Assembly (NCBI RefSeq): GCF_001969815.1
Contig: NZ_MRBK01000031.1
Location: 1-64,000 of the forward strand
From: Bacillus swezeyi
GTDB lineage: Bacteria > Bacillota > Bacilli > Bacillales > Bacillaceae
Direction of reading: 5' to 3'
DNA length: 64,000 nucleotides
Shown: piece after piece, positions 41,645 through 52,259 of the stretch
How the letters are laid out: the number at the start of each line of letters is the position of its first letter
Position numbering within the stretch: the first letter of the stretch is position 1
The notes under the pieces: model-generated
Databases searched by the model: none
Told to the model about the DNA's origin: nothing
Seen by the model: the letters and a program-made list of their open reading frames with translations, nothing else
Made by a program: the position numbers and the translations under genes

Positions 41645-42913
41645 ATGTCTGCAGTACAAGATAAAATTTCCAAAATCGTGAATGGGAAGCGCGTCATTAC
41701 GAAAAAGCCTGAACTTCTTGCACCGGCGGGAAATTTGGAAAAGCTGAAAATCGCCGTGCATTACGGAGCAGACGCGGTATTTATCGGCGGACGTGAATAT
41801 GGACTCCGCTCAAACGCAGATAATTTTTCCATTGAAGAAATGGCTGAAGGCGTTGAATTCGCCCAAAAATACGGTGCCAAGATTTATGTGACGACAAATA
41901 TTTTTGCACATGAAGAAAACATCGACGGCCTTGAAGCTTATTTGCGCGATTTGCAAGGTGCCGGCGTCTCGGGTATTATCGTCGCCGATCCGCTGATCAT
42001 TGAAACGTGCCGGAGGGTCGCTCCAAAGCTTGAAGTGCACTTAAGCACCCAGCAGTCCCTTTCAAACTGGAAAGCTGTTCAGTTTTGGAAGGAGGAAGGT
42101 CTTGAGCGGGTTGTGCTTGCACGTGAAACAAGCGCGCTTGAGATCAAAGAAATGAAAGAAAAAGTCGACATCGAAATCGAAACGTTCATTCATGGTGCGA
42201 TGTGCATCGCCTATTCAGGACGCTGCGTACTGAGCAATCACATGACGGCCAGGGATTCAAACCGCGGAGGCTGCTGCCAGTCCTGCCGCTGGGATTATGA
42301 CCTGTACCAGACGGACGGGGCAAATGCGCTTCCGCTTTATCAAGAAGAAGATGAGCCGTTTGCAATGAGCCCCAAGGATCTGAAGCTGATCGAATCGATT
42401 CCGCAAATGATTGAAATGGGCATTGACAGCTTGAAAATTGAAGGACGGATGAAATCGATCCATTATATTGCAACAGTCGTCAGTGTCTACAGAAAAGTGA
42501 TCGATGCGTATTGTGCAGATCCTGAAGGCTTCGTCATCAAGGAAGAATGGCTGAAAGAACTGGACAAATGCGCAAACAGAGACACGGCGCCGGCCTTCTT
42601 TGAAGGAACACCGGGCTATGAAGAGCAAATGTTCGGCGTACACGGCAAAAAGACGACATATGACTTTGCCGGCCTTGTCCTTGATTATGATGAGGAAACA
42701 AAAATCGTGACGCTCCAGCAGCGCAACTTCTTTAAGACCGGAGATGAAGTTGAATTTTTCGGTCCGGAAATTGAAAACTTCACATGCAAAATTGAAACGA
42801 TTTGGGACGAAAAAGGCAATGTACTTGACGCAGCCCGCCATCCCCTGCAAATCGTCAGATTTAAAGTGGACAACAAGATCTATAAGAGCAACATGATGAG
42901 AAAGGGGCAGTAA
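41645..42913 (+). CDS. trhP2: TrhP2 (YrrO), U32-family tRNA hydroxylation protein
   Basis: A 422-residue U32 protein that works with TrhP1 in making ho5U34. [29 protein letters not shown] opens the barrel. [20 protein letters not shown] and GGCCQSCRW (residues about 182-216) supply four cysteines of the kind that bind a [4Fe-4S] cluster in TrhP-type proteins. A C-terminal beta domain follows. AAGGAGGGATCACC precedes ATG 41645. The frame is open further upstream within trhP1, but no ribosome site is there. Confidence 0.93.
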   Translation: MSAVQDKISKIVNGKRVITKKPELLAPAGNLEKLKIAVHYGADAVFIGGREYGLRSNADNFSIEEMAEGVEFAQKYGAKIYVTTNIFAHEENIDGLEAYLRDLQGAGVSGIIVADPLIIETCRRVAPKLEVHLSTQQSLSNWKAVQFWKEEGLERVVLARETSALEIKEMKEKVDIEIETFIHGAMCIAYSGRCVLSNHMTARDSNRGGCCQSCRWDYDLYQTDGANALPLYQEEDEPFAMSPKDLKLIESIPQMIEMGIDSLKIEGRMKSIHYIATVVSVYRKVIDAYCADPEGFVIKEEWLKELDKCANRDTAPAFFEGTPGYEEQMFGVHGKKTTYDFAGLVLDYDEETKIVTLQQRNFFKTGDEVEFFGPEIENFTCKIETIWDEKGNVLDAARHPLQIVRFKVDNKIYKSNMMRKGQ

Positions 42914-42917
42914 TGGC

Positions 42918-43553
42918 ATGGGGAAGAAACCGGTAGTCATTGGAATAGCGGGAGGCTCAGGATCCGGCAAGACGAGCGTCACCAGATCCATTTATGAACA
43001 GTTCAAGGGCCACTCCATTTTAATGCTCGAGCAAGATTTGTATTATAAAGATCAAAGCCATCTGCCATTTGAAGAACGGCTGAACACAAACTATGATCAT
43101 CCGCTTGCATTCGATAATGACTTTTTAATCGAGCATTTAAACGAATTGCTGGCACACAGGCCGATTAAAAAGCCGATTTACGATTACAAGCTGCATACGC
43201 GCTCAGAAGAAGTCGTGCATGTCGATCCGAAAGATGTTATTATTTTGGAAGGAATCCTTGTTCTCGAGGATGAAAGGCTCCGCGATTTAATGGACATCAA
43301 GCTGTATGTCGATACGGACGCCGACCTGCGGATCATCAGAAGAATGCTTCGCGACATTAAAGAACGGGGACGCTCGATTGATTCTGTCATTGAACAGTAC
43401 ATCTCCGTCGTCAGACCGATGCACAATCAATTTGTAGAACCGACAAAACGCTATGCTGATATCATAATTCCGGAAGGCGGCCAAAACCGCGTCGCAATCG
43501 ACCTGATGGTTACAAAAATACAAACAATTCTTGAACAAAACGCGATTTTATAA
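42918..43553 (+). CDS. udk: Uridine kinase Udk
   Basis: Phosphorylates uridine and cytidine in pyrimidine salvage. The 211-residue P-loop protein has Walker [17 protein letters not shown] near residues 9-24 and [12 protein letters not shown] near 40. [11 protein letters not shown] near 90 and the LID region [13 protein letters not shown] follow. AAAGGGGCAG, inside the last codons of trhP2, serves as ribosome site. It is the last gene of the trmR operon. Confidence 0.96.
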   Translation: MGKKPVVIGIAGGSGSGKTSVTRSIYEQFKGHSILMLEQDLYYKDQSHLPFEERLNTNYDHPLAFDNDFLIEHLNELLAHRPIKKPIYDYKLHTRSEEVVHVDPKDVIILEGILVLEDERLRDLMDIKLYVDTDADLRIIRRMLRDIKERGRSIDSVIEQYISVVRPMHNQFVEPTKRYADIIIPEGGQNRVAIDLMVTKIQTILEQNAIL

Positions 43554-43600
43554 TAACATAGCATAGACAAAGTCAACTCTGACCATATTATGTATAGAAA

Positions 43601-43629
43601 TTGAAGGGATCTCGCTCGAGCCCTTCTTT
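43601..43629 (+). terminator. udk terminator, first hairpin
   Basis: GAAGGG and CCCTTC flank a 12-base segment, followed by a short T run. It is weaker than the next hairpin. Confidence 0.5.
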
Positions 43630-43647
43630 AACTGTATAACCACGATT

Positions 43648-43673
43648 AACCGGAGCCTTCCATCCGGTTTTCA
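43648..43673 (+). terminator. udk terminator, second hairpin
   Basis: AACCGGA and TCCGGTT around eight bases, continuing into TTTC. Together with the hairpin before it, this separates udk from greA. Confidence 0.6.
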
Positions 43674-43711
43674 TTATACTTTACAAATATGGGAGAGAAG
43701 AAGGGGACATG

Positions 43712-43774
43712 GGTTGTCCTCATTCTTGTATATTCAAGTCTATACTCTCACATACAAGTGATGAGGGACCAACT
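43712..43774 (+). promoter_or_regulatory. Long imperfect stem-loop before greA
   Basis: The 5' arm (43712-43731, with GTTGTCCTCAT and CTTGTAT) pairs with the 3' arm (43752-43774, with ATACAAG and GATGAGGGACCAAC). Small bulges break the stem. The 3' arm ends just before the greA ribosome site AGAAGGAGTG, so the structure could affect translation or RNA stability. Confidence 0.5.
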
Positions 43775-43791
43775 AGAAGGAGTGAAGGAAC

Positions 43792-44268
43792 ATGGCACAA
43801 GAGAAAGTATTTCCTATGACAGAAAAAGGGAAGCAAAAACTTGAAGAAGAACTTGAGTATTTGAAAACGGTTAAACGGAAAGAGGTTGTGGAGCGGATCA
43901 AGATTGCAAGAAGTTTCGGCGACCTTTCTGAAAACTCCGAGTATGATTCGGCAAAAGAAGAACAAGCCTTTGTAGAAGGGCGTATTACTACACTTGACAA
44001 TATGATTCGAAATGCAAAGATCATTGAAGACGATATTGAAAATTCAAATATTGTCGGACTTGGCAAAACCGTCACATTTACAGAACTTCCTGACGGTGAA
44101 GAAGAATCTTATACGATTGTGGGCAGCGCGGAAGCCGATCCGTTTGAAGGAAAAATCTCAAACGATTCCCCAATTGCCAAAAGCCTTATCGGCAAACAGG
44201 TCGGAGACGAGGTTACCGTACAGACGCCCGGCGGAGAAATGCTTGTAAAAATTGTGAAAATTTCATAA
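43792..44268 (+). CDS. greA: Transcription elongation factor GreA
   Basis: GreA rescues backtracked RNA polymerase by stimulating transcript cleavage. The 158-residue protein has the N-terminal coiled coil with the acidic tip [18 protein letters not shown] near residues 43-60. A C-terminal FKBP-like domain ends at [27 protein letters not shown] precedes the ATG. Confidence 0.96.
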   Translation: MAQEKVFPMTEKGKQKLEEELEYLKTVKRKEVVERIKIARSFGDLSENSEYDSAKEEQAFVEGRITTLDNMIRNAKIIEDDIENSNIVGLGKTVTFTELPDGEEESYTIVGSAEADPFEGKISNDSPIAKSLIGKQVGDEVTVQTPGGEMLVKIVKIS

Positions 44269-44288
44269 AATTTGTTTAGCAAACCATG

Positions 44289-44319
44289 ACCTCGTCCACA
44301 ATGTGGATGAGGTGTTTTT
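44289..44319 (+). terminator. greA terminator overlapping the pbpI ribosome site
   Basis: ACCTCGTCC and GGATGAGGT form a 9-bp stem with loop ACAATGT, followed by GTTTTT. The 3' arm contains GAGGTG, the only evident Shine-Dalgarno for pbpI, ten bases from its ATG. Confidence 0.7.
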
Positions 44320-44322
44320 ATA

Positions 44323-46077
44323 ATGAAAATACGAAAGCGTATGACATGGGTGTCGATTTTAATTTCGGCTGCATTATTATTTCTGCTGATCAGACTGGCG
44401 GAAATTCAATTGTTTTTTACGGAATCCTTTTCAAAACGGAATGTGAACTTAATTCAGGAAAGCGTCAAACAGCGCACGGAAGAGGTTCAGATTTCAGACG
44501 GGAGAGGATCTTTTTTAGACCGCAACGGCGAACACTTGTCCGTCAGCCAAAAGCCAGCCATTGTCTTATTTCCTTTTTTAAAAAAGCAGCCATGGCCGAT
44601 TGAAGAAGCTTCAGACATTTTAAACATGTCTGAAGCAGAGCTCAATGAAAAGCTGGAAAAGGCGAAAAAACCCGTCATTCTCACCAAAAATGAAGAAAAG
44701 ACCTTTTCGAAGACGGCGCTCGAAAAAATCAATCAATTGAAATATCCGGGGATCTACGGCGTATACATAGAAGAAACAGAAAAAAACAGACTGGCTTCCC
44801 ATACGATTGGAATGACAAATCAAGACCCGGACCTTCTCCGCAGCAAATATCCGCATAAAGACGGGCTATCCATCAGCACGAAAATCGGCACTTTCGGGAT
44901 GGAACGGACATTTGACGAGTTCCTGCTTCCCGAGCAAGATACAAAACTGTTATATCATGTCGACGGATTGGGAAACCCTTTGTTTGGCATGGACGTCAAA
45001 TATACGGCAGATGCCAATCCATTCTATCCGCTGCAAATCAAAACAACGATCGATAAGCAGGTTCAGCAATCGCTGGAAGATGTTTTGAATGAACACAAGC
45101 TGCAAAAAGGCGGGGCTGTTCTGCTCGACATTGAAAACAGCAGTGTGCTGGCCATCGCCAGTAAACCCGATTTAAACATGGCTTCACAAAAAACACGGCA
45201 GAACTACATGATGACTCCGATGTATCCGGGTTCCGTTTTTAAAACCGTGATCGCCGCAGCAGCCATCGAAAACGGCTTGGACCATCCATCAAAAACATTC
45301 AACTGCAATTTGAATCTGTACGGTGAACCCGGGGAAGACAAAGGGAAGCTGAACCTGGCAGACAGTTTTGCAGAAAGCTGCAATTACACCTTTACGAATC
45401 TCGCTGGACAGCTTGTGGAAAAAAACAGCTCCATCATCGAAGATACAGCTCAAAAACTTGGCTTGACCGAACGTGTCGGGTGGGAAGGGAAGCTTTATCA
45501 TCAAGACCATTTCAGGCAGTTTTATCATGAAGTCACCGGGTCAATCTGGGGGGATGAACGAGATAAAAAAATCAAAAAAGCAGTAGCGCAGACCGCCATT
45601 GGCCAAAAGAATGTAAAGCTGACCCCTTTGGAGATCGCCAATATGATGGCGACCATCGCGAGAGGCGGGGAGAAAAAGCAAGTCAAAGTCGCAGACCAGA
45701 TCGAATACAAAAACGGCACAATGATGACGACTTTTAAAGATCAGAAGCTCTCAGGAGAAATGATCGATTCATTTACAGCCCAAAAGCTGCAAAAACTGCT
45801 CAGAAAAGTCGTTACATCTGATAAAGGGACAGGCCGGCGCTTCAGCGATCTCCCCTTTGATGTAGCGGGGAAATCGGGAACGGCGCAGACAGGCCGGCAG
45901 TCAAAAGATAAAAAAACGCTTTATCATAAGTGGTTCGCCGGCTATTTTCCGGCGGACAAGCCGAAATATGCGCTCGCTGTCGTCCATATGGACACGCCGG
46001 ATGGCAAGGCTGCGACAAATGCTGCATTTTATGATATTGTTAAAAAAGTATATGAAATTGAAAAGAACCAGACATAG
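44323..46077 (+). CDS. pbpI: Class B penicillin-binding protein PbpI (YrrR)
   Basis: A 584-residue peptidoglycan transpeptidase. One N-terminal membrane helix (about residues 8-28) precedes the class B dimerisation region with [17 protein letters not shown]. The transpeptidase domain has the active-site SxxK in PGSVFKTVI near residue 304, SCNYTF (SxN) near 353, and KSGTAQTG near 516. All three motifs are intact. B. subtilis pbpI is a minor, partly redundant PBP. The ribosome site lies within the greA terminator stem. yrrS follows after 64 bases. Confidence 0.93.
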   Translation: MKIRKRMTWVSILISAALLFLLIRLAEIQLFFTESFSKRNVNLIQESVKQRTEEVQISDGRGSFLDRNGEHLSVSQKPAIVLFPFLKKQPWPIEEASDILNMSEAELNEKLEKAKKPVILTKNEEKTFSKTALEKINQLKYPGIYGVYIEETEKNRLASHTIGMTNQDPDLLRSKYPHKDGLSISTKIGTFGMERTFDEFLLPEQDTKLLYHVDGLGNPLFGMDVKYTADANPFYPLQIKTTIDKQVQQSLEDVLNEHKLQKGGAVLLDIENSSVLAIASKPDLNMASQKTRQNYMMTPMYPGSVFKTVIAAAAIENGLDHPSKTFNCNLNLYGEPGEDKGKLNLADSFAESCNYTFTNLAGQLVEKNSSIIEDTAQKLGLTERVGWEGKLYHQDHFRQFYHEVTGSIWGDERDKKIKKAVAQTAIGQKNVKLTPLEIANMMATIARGGEKKQVKVADQIEYKNGTMMTTFKDQKLSGEMIDSFTAQKLQKLLRKVVTSDKGTGRRFSDLPFDVAGKSGTAQTGRQSKDKKTLYHKWFAGYFPADKPKYALAVVHMDTPDGKAATNAAFYDIVKKVYEIEKNQT

Positions 46078-46141
46078 AAGAAAGCCTCAGGTGATGATAA
46101 AATAAGAAACGAGGCAAGAGGGAGTAAAGGAGTGCAAAGAA

Positions 46142-46831
46142 TTGAGCAAAACAAGGGAATCTCGATTTGAAAATCGTGATAAGCGCAGGAAAGCGAATCT
46201 TGTGCTTAACATTTTAATAGGCATTGTGTTGGTGTTAATTGTTGTCGTTGCCAGCAGCCTGATGATGAACAGCCCGAAAGAGCAAGCGCAGCAGGATGTC
46301 TCGAAAAACGATGAACAGACGACAGAAGCGCCTGCATCTGGCAATAAAAAACAAACCTCTGATGAAGATATAAAAGATGAGAATAAAGGAAAAAACGATT
46401 CTGCTGACAAAAAAGACGCCGAATCAGATTCCGAAAAAGATAAAGATCAAGAGAATGCTTCAGACGACGACAAATCAAAATCCGACGATCCGTTTGAAGG
46501 AGCTGAAGTGACAGAAGGAGGCTCCAGCGGCAATGTCGAAAAGACGATCATCAATCCGAACTGGGAGCCTGTTGGAACAAAACAAAGCGGAGAACATACG
46601 GCCACATATGATTCTTCATCACAAGACTGGACGGAGATGCTTGAGGCGATCTCTTATGCAACAGGTGTTTCCAAAGACAACATGACGGTGATCTGGCTCG
46701 GAAACAACGGCGGTCCTCAAGATGCAAAAGGAACGATTCAGGCTACGGACAGCGGAGATAAATATCAGGTAGCCATCACATGGGTAGATGAAAAAGGCTG
46801 GAAGCCGACAAAGGTGGAAAAGCTGAAATAA
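46142..46831 (+). CDS. yrrS: YrrS, DUF1510 membrane-anchored protein
   Basis: A 229-residue protein. A basic cytosolic head (RFENRDKRRKANLVLN) precedes one membrane helix (about residues 20-40). A long extracellular Lys/Asp/Glu/Ser-rich low-complexity linker (about residues 45-125) leads to a compact C-terminal DUF1510 domain with WTEMLEAISYATGVSKDNM. TTG 46142 follows AAAGGAGTG. Its place next to pbpI suggests a role at the cell surface; this is inference. Confidence 0.85.
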   Translation: MSKTRESRFENRDKRRKANLVLNILIGIVLVLIVVVASSLMMNSPKEQAQQDVSKNDEQTTEAPASGNKKQTSDEDIKDENKGKNDSADKKDAESDSEKDKDQENASDDDKSKSDDPFEGAEVTEGGSSGNVEKTIINPNWEPVGTKQSGEHTATYDSSSQDWTEMLEAISYATGVSKDNMTVIWLGNNGGPQDAKGTIQATDSGDKYQVAITWVDEKGWKPTKVEKLK

Positions 46832-46834
46832 AGG

Positions 46835-46872
46835 AAAAAGCGGCGGTTTAATCAAACCGGCCGCTTTTTTTA
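46835..46872 (+). terminator. Bidirectional terminator between yrrS and yrzA
   Basis: AAAAAGCGGC-GGTTT, loop AATC, AAACC-GGCCGCTTTTTTT. A and T tracts on both sides serve the two convergent genes. Confidence 0.9.
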
Positions 46873-47073
46873 TGATTCAGTTTTAAAATGAACAGCTGCA
46901 CTGTATATCATCCGTCCGTCAACGACTGCCGTCTGGTGGGAAACCGAATGGAGCCTCAGCAAAAGGGCCTGATTATTTTCAATTTGTTCGTTCACCTTCT
47001 TTTCAAGCTCCTCTACGGTCGGCGCTTCAAAAAACTCAATTTTATCTTTGATCAGATCCAGTTTGAATGACAT
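46870..47073 (-). CDS. yrzA: YrzA, DUF2536 protein
   Basis: A 67-residue soluble protein (family blocks KLDLIKDKIEFFEAP and VEELEKKVNEQIENNQALLL, the latter helical). GGAGGATTGGTTT precedes the start at 47073, and the length equals that of B. subtilis YrzA as I recall it. It is divergent from the yrrT operon, whose regulatory region it borders. The function is unknown. Confidence 0.85.
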   Translation of the reverse strand: MSFKLDLIKDKIEFFEAPTVEELEKKVNEQIENNQALLLRLHSVSHQTAVVDGRMIYSAAVHFKTES

Positions 47074-47099
47074 AAACCAATCCTCCATGTGTTTTAAGT

Positions 47100-47258
47100 C
47101 ACTCTTATTAAATCAGAGAAACTCTAAGGAGGCAAGGAAAATATAACCAAGCCGTTTTTCTATCCAAAATGAAGAACTTATGATAGGATAAGAACTAATT
47201 AATGATTTAATCATACTATACTCATAGGAATTGTAAAAATAAATGGAGAGTGGATAAA
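47100..47258 (+). promoter_or_regulatory. Control region of the yrrT-mccAB operon
   Basis: An A/T-rich stretch with TACTAT (47214-47219) or TATACT (47217-47222) as possible -10 elements and ATAGGAATTGTAAA (47224-47237) downstream. CymR controls this operon in B. subtilis and probably binds here. I could not define a convincing -35 or a symmetrical operator. Confidence 0.4.
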
Positions 47259-47900
47259 ATGGGAAGAGAGTTCATTTCTTTATTTGAGAATTGGGCAGAT
47301 TCTTATGATGACACAGTAGTCGGGCATGACCTTCAATATAAAGAAGTATTTCGTAACTATGACGGCATTTTGGACGATGTTGTGAAACGTTCTGGTCATC
47401 AGGTGATCGAGTTCGGTGTGGGCACTGGAAATCTGACCGCTAAATTGCTGGCAGCCGGAAAAAAGGTCTGCGGTATTGAACCGTCAAAAGCGATGAGGGA
47501 AATGGCCGCAGGCAAGCTGCCGAAAGATGCAGCCGTTTTAGACGGGGATTTTCTCGATTTTCCAGCACCTCCGTTTTCACCTGATACGATCGTCAGTTCA
47601 TATGCTTTCCACCATTTGACAAACGAAGAAAAGCGGGAAGCGGTAAGGCAATATGGAAAAATACTTAGAAAGCATGGTAAAATAGTATTTGCTGATACCG
47701 TCTTCAAGGACCGCAAAGCCTTTCATTCCGCCGTCAAGGATGCGGAAGAAAAAGGGTTTCACCAATTGGCGGAAGACCTTGAAACGGAACATTATCCGAC
47801 GCTTTCCGAGATGGAAACGATCTTTACCTCAGAACATTTCAGTATCGCCTTTCAAAAGCATAATGATTTTGTCTGGGTAATGGAAGCGGCAAAATTGTAA
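47259..47900 (+). CDS. yrrT: YrrT, SAM-dependent methyltransferase of the mccAB operon
   Basis: A 213-residue class I methyltransferase with SAM motif [16 protein letters not shown] near residue 48 and the post-motif [13 protein letters not shown]. It is the first gene of the operon that recycles methionine sulfur to cysteine. There it probably turns SAM into SAH for MtnN, although its methyl acceptor is unknown. ATG 47259 follows GGAGAGTGG. An in-frame GTG nine bases upstream overlaps that site. Confidence 0.9.
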   Translation: MGREFISLFENWADSYDDTVVGHDLQYKEVFRNYDGILDDVVKRSGHQVIEFGVGTGNLTAKLLAAGKKVCGIEPSKAMREMAAGKLPKDAAVLDGDFLDFPAPPFSPDTIVSSYAFHHLTNEEKREAVRQYGKILRKHGKIVFADTVFKDRKAFHSAVKDAEEKGFHQLAEDLETEHYPTLSEMETIFTSEHFSIAFQKHNDFVWVMEAAKL

Positions 47901-47922
47901 ATTTGAAGGGAAGTTTTATGAT

Positions 47923-48618
47923 ATGAAAATAGCAGTTATCGGAGCAATGGAAGAAGAAGTCACAATTTTGCGAAGCAAATTGGAACAGACAAATCAGGAA
48001 GTCATTGCAAACTGTGAATTTACAAGCGGACTTTATGAAGGAAAAGAGGTTGTGCTTTTGAAATCCGGCATCGGCAAAGTCAATGCAGCCATGAGTACGA
48101 CCATTCTGCTTGACCGTTTTAAGCCGGACGTTGTGATCAACACCGGTTCAGCCGGGGGCTTCCATCATTCGCTTAATGTAGGGGATATCGTCATTTCCAC
48201 CGACGTCCGCCATCATGATGTTGATGTCACGGCTTTCGATTATGAATATGGACAGGTTCCAAACCTGCCGGCCGCTTATCAAGCTGACGGCACATTGGTC
48301 ACAACAGCAGAAGAAGAAGCGTCTGAACTGGGGCACATTCAGGTTGTCAAAGGAACGATAGCGACGGGTGACTCCTTTATGAGCGACCCTGAACGCGTGG
48401 CCTTCATCCGCGGCAAGTTTCAAGACCTTTATGCGGTTGAAATGGAAGCGGCGGCCGTCGCTCAAGTCTGCCATCAATTTGATACCCCGTTCGTTGTCAT
48501 CAGGGCGCTCTCAGATATTGCCGGAAAAGAATCTGAAGTATCATTTGATAAATTTTTGGAGCAGGCTGCAAAGCATTCGACAGACCTCGTGCTCCGCATG
48601 ATCAAAAGAATCAATTAA
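47923..48618 (+). CDS. mtnN: MtnN, 5'-methylthioadenosine/S-adenosylhomocysteine nucleosidase
   Basis: Cleaves SAH and MTA, giving S-ribosylhomocysteine or methylthioribose plus adenine. The 231-residue protein opens with [16 protein letters not shown]. It has the nucleoside phosphorylase-like blocks [21 protein letters not shown] near residue 69 and [17 protein letters not shown] near 170, followed by [11 protein letters not shown] with the catalytic aspartate. It is second in the yrrT operon. Confidence 0.95.
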   Translation: MKIAVIGAMEEEVTILRSKLEQTNQEVIANCEFTSGLYEGKEVVLLKSGIGKVNAAMSTTILLDRFKPDVVINTGSAGGFHHSLNVGDIVISTDVRHHDVDVTAFDYEYGQVPNLPAAYQADGTLVTTAEEEASELGHIQVVKGTIATGDSFMSDPERVAFIRGKFQDLYAVEMEAAAVAQVCHQFDTPFVVIRALSDIAGKESEVSFDKFLEQAAKHSTDLVLRMIKRIN

Positions 48619-48668
48619 AGCAGGGGGGACACCCCCTCTGTTTTGCACCTCTTGAAGGAGGAAGGAAC

Positions 48669-50736
<2,068 letters not shown>

Positions 50737-50822
50737 ATTGGCTGAATTTACATGTCTGGTCAACTGTTAAACTATGTTATTCTGATTCATATCCACAATG
50801 AAGCGGAGCAGGTGATCATGAT

Positions 50823-51056
50823 ATGCAGCAGAAAAAAGTCAAGTCTTTAATGGAAGACTACAAGCAGTTTGCTTTTACACTTCTCAGTGTGAGCGCATTT
50901 TTATATATCGGTTCCATCATCCCTGACCATGGACTGGGAACAGGCCAAAAAACGATGATGATGTTCGCAACATGCGGTTTTTTGGCAGGCGCTTTCTTTT
51001 GTGTGAAACGCTCGCTTAAATATAAAAAACAATTGGATGAAATGGAAGAATCATAG
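50823..51056 (+). CDS. yrhC: YrhC, two-helix membrane protein
   Basis: A 77-residue protein with two membrane helices (about residues 16-33 and 44-62) and a charged C-terminus. AGGTGATCATGAT precedes ATG 50823. It ends the yrrT-mccAB transcript in B. subtilis. Its function is unknown, and the link to sulfur metabolism is positional only. Confidence 0.8.
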   Translation: MQQKKVKSLMEDYKQFAFTLLSVSAFLYIGSIIPDHGLGTGQKTMMMFATCGFLAGAFFCVKRSLKYKKQLDEMEES

Positions 51057-51091
51057 GCAGAGAAACTCCGGGAGAGTTCTCTGCTTTTTTT
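51057..51091 (+). terminator. yrhC terminator
   Basis: GCAGAGAAACTC and GAGTTCTCTGC with a five-base loop, followed by seven T residues, directly after the stop. Confidence 0.9.
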
Positions 51092-51182
51092 AAAGCGTCT
51101 ATTTTTTGAAAAAACGGTTTACAAACAGGAATTTGATGGATATACTTACAAAGTAAACAAAAAGCAGAGGAGGTTGATGAAC

Positions 51183-51290
51183 ATGAAAACCCTAATGACT
51201 ACATACACTAGACGTTGTGAATACCATGTTACATTCAACCTGTGGGAGAAATTGTGCCCTTCCTTAACCGATGCTTTATCAGCACAGTGA
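51183..51290 (+). CDS. Candidate 35-residue small protein
   Basis: An ATG 8 bases after AGAGGAGG starts a 35-residue reading frame (MKTLMTTYTRRCEYHVTFN to DALSAQ). It contains cysteines at positions 12 and 25 and a basic patch TRR. A terminator hairpin follows about 40 bases downstream, so this could be a self-standing small gene or a leader peptide of the yrzI unit. I do not recognise the family. The strong ribosome site is the main evidence. Confidence 0.5.
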   Translation: MKTLMTTYTRRCEYHVTFNLWEKLCPSLTDALSAQ

Positions 51291-51326
51291 AACGTTAGGA
51301 AGTCAAAACAATTACGCTGCTCCTCC

Positions 51327-51368
51327 CGCAAGATAAAGACACGATTTGTTTTTATCTGGCGGTTTTTG
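51327..51368 (+). terminator. Terminator after the 35-residue gene
   Basis: CGCAAGATAAA and TTTATCTGGCG (one internal mismatch) followed by GTTTTTG. Confidence 0.6.
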
Positions 51369-51441
51369 TTTGCGCCCGCAGGTTTGTCAGATGATCTGCG
51401 GGTTTATTTTTTAGAAGCGAACTTGAAAGGAGGTGAGCGAC

Positions 51442-51591
51442 ATGACGATTAATTTATTCTTCTTAACATTGACCATTCAAAAAAAATTTAAAAGTCCGGA
51501 AGAGTACGAGCGAGAACACGAAATTGAACAAATGTACAATGAAATGAGAGACTTGCAGTTAAAATATCTTTATATGAACAGCCAGCGCTAA
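51442..51591 (+). CDS. yrzI: YrzI, Bacillus small protein (TIGR02413 type)
   Basis: A 49-residue protein with a hydrophobic N-terminus (INLFFLTLTI). A charged helical part follows (KSPEEYEREHEIEQMYNEM), ending LKYLYMNSQR. A near-perfect ribosome site, AAAGGAGGTGAGC, precedes the ATG. This is the yrzI family of tiny Bacillus proteins, often in tandem, and it sits downstream of yrhC as in B. subtilis. The function is unknown. It is probably a membrane-associated peptide. Confidence 0.8.
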   Translation: MTINLFFLTLTIQKKFKSPEEYEREHEIEQMYNEMRDLQLKYLYMNSQR

Positions 51592-51629
51592 TGGCGGCGG
51601 CAAAAAAATAAAAAAAGGAGGAGATGATC

Positions 51630-51752
51630 ATGATGCAAAGAAAGGAACTGCTGGCACATTACACACAGGAGAAGGACCAGGTTTAGCGTGGGCTGCCCAA
51701 GTTCCGCATGGTTATGGGGCTGCATAATATGGATGAAGAATGCAATAGATGA
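51630..51752 (+). pseudogene. Small gene interrupted by an amber codon
   Basis: AAAAAGGAGGAGATGATC precedes ATG-ATG at 51630. The frame gives MMQRKELLAHYTQEKDQV and then TAG at 51684. The same frame stays open after the TAG (RGLPKFRMVMGLHNMDEECNR) to a TGA at 51750. Replacing TAG with TGG would give one 40-residue protein, so this looks like a recent nonsense mutation. The alternative is a true 18-residue peptide. I do not recognise the family. Confidence 0.5.
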
Positions 51753-51767
51753 ATGCAGGTGATAAAC

Positions 51768-51917
51768 ATGCAGAAAAACGGCAGAATGCCTTTTATCGGC
51801 CACGGTTATACATCAATGCCCCATTCTTTTAAACACGGCTACGGGAATCCGTATCGCCGTCTAAGAATGGAAAGAGCGCGCCAATTCGGCTATTGGCCGC
51901 CTTATTGGTACTATTAA
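51768..51917 (+). CDS. Tyr/Gly/Pro-rich 49-residue protein
   Basis: A 49-residue protein rich in Gly, Tyr, His and Arg (PFIGHGYTSMPHSFKHGYGNPYRRL), ending in the aromatic string YWPPYWYY. AGGTGATAAAC precedes ATG 51768. Another in-frame ATG lies at 51753. The composition resembles small spore-coat proteins of Bacillus, but I do not recognise the family. A strong terminator directly follows, which supports a real transcript end here. Confidence 0.55.
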   Translation: MQKNGRMPFIGHGYTSMPHSFKHGYGNPYRRLRMERARQFGYWPPYWYY

Positions 51918-51929
51918 GAAGGAGCAAAA

Positions 51930-51963
51930 AAAGGCTGTCGAGAATTTCTCGACAGCCTTTTTT
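51930..51963 (+). terminator. Terminator of the small-protein cluster
   Basis: AAAAAAAGGCTGTCGAGAA and TTCTCGACAGCCTTTTTTT form a long perfect stem, bidirectional in appearance. Confidence 0.92.
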
Positions 51964-52060
51964 ACATTTTAAGTTCACTATATATAGAATGAAGCTTGTG
52001 AAATAGAAAAGGTGAGGGACACTCGAAGTTTTCTCTTTTTAGCTTGCGCCAATATAAATA

Positions 52061-52082
52061 AAGGGAGGCGAAAACGCCCCCC
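52061..52082 (-). terminator. Terminator of the Gly-rich small gene
   Basis: On the minus strand GGGGGGCG, loop TTTT, CGCCTCCC, then TTTATTT. Confidence 0.7.
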
Positions 52083-52091
52083 ACTGTTGAT

Positions 52092-52259
52092 TTAGCAGAC
52101 ATAGCAAGCGCCAATAATAATCAAAAGAATGAACAGAACCACGATAAGCGCAAAGCCGCCGCCATAGCCGCCGCCGTAGCCGCCGCCGTAGCCATAACCG
52201 CCATAGCCGGCTCCGCCGTAGCCGCAGCAGCGGCCGAAACCGCCATAACCAAAGCCCAT
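52092..52259 (-). CDS. YjcZ-like Gly-rich tiny transmembrane protein
   Basis: A 55-residue protein. The first 35 residues are almost entirely Gly and Tyr with two adjacent cysteines (GRCCGYGG). The last 20 form a membrane helix with the family signature [16 protein letters not shown], ending CYVC. This layout is that of the YjcZ family of sporulation-associated tiny Bacillus membrane proteins. AAGGTGGTGC precedes the start at 52259. CATATAAAT-type strings upstream hint at a mother-cell promoter but are not conclusive. Confidence 0.82.
   Translation of the reverse strand: MGFGYGGFGRCCGYGGAGYGGYGYGGGYGGGYGGGFALIVVLFILLIIIGACYVC

Noticed and set aside
42257..42991. Long open frame opposite the end of trhP2 and the start of udk
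   Set aside because: It spans the boundary of two clearly real genes on the other strand, and its product looks random.
52150..52215. Short direct repeats of GCCGCCGTAGCC type that look like a microsatellite or CRISPR fragment
   Set aside because: They are Gly-Gly-Tyr codons of a small protein read from the other strand. There are no spacers and no cas genes.
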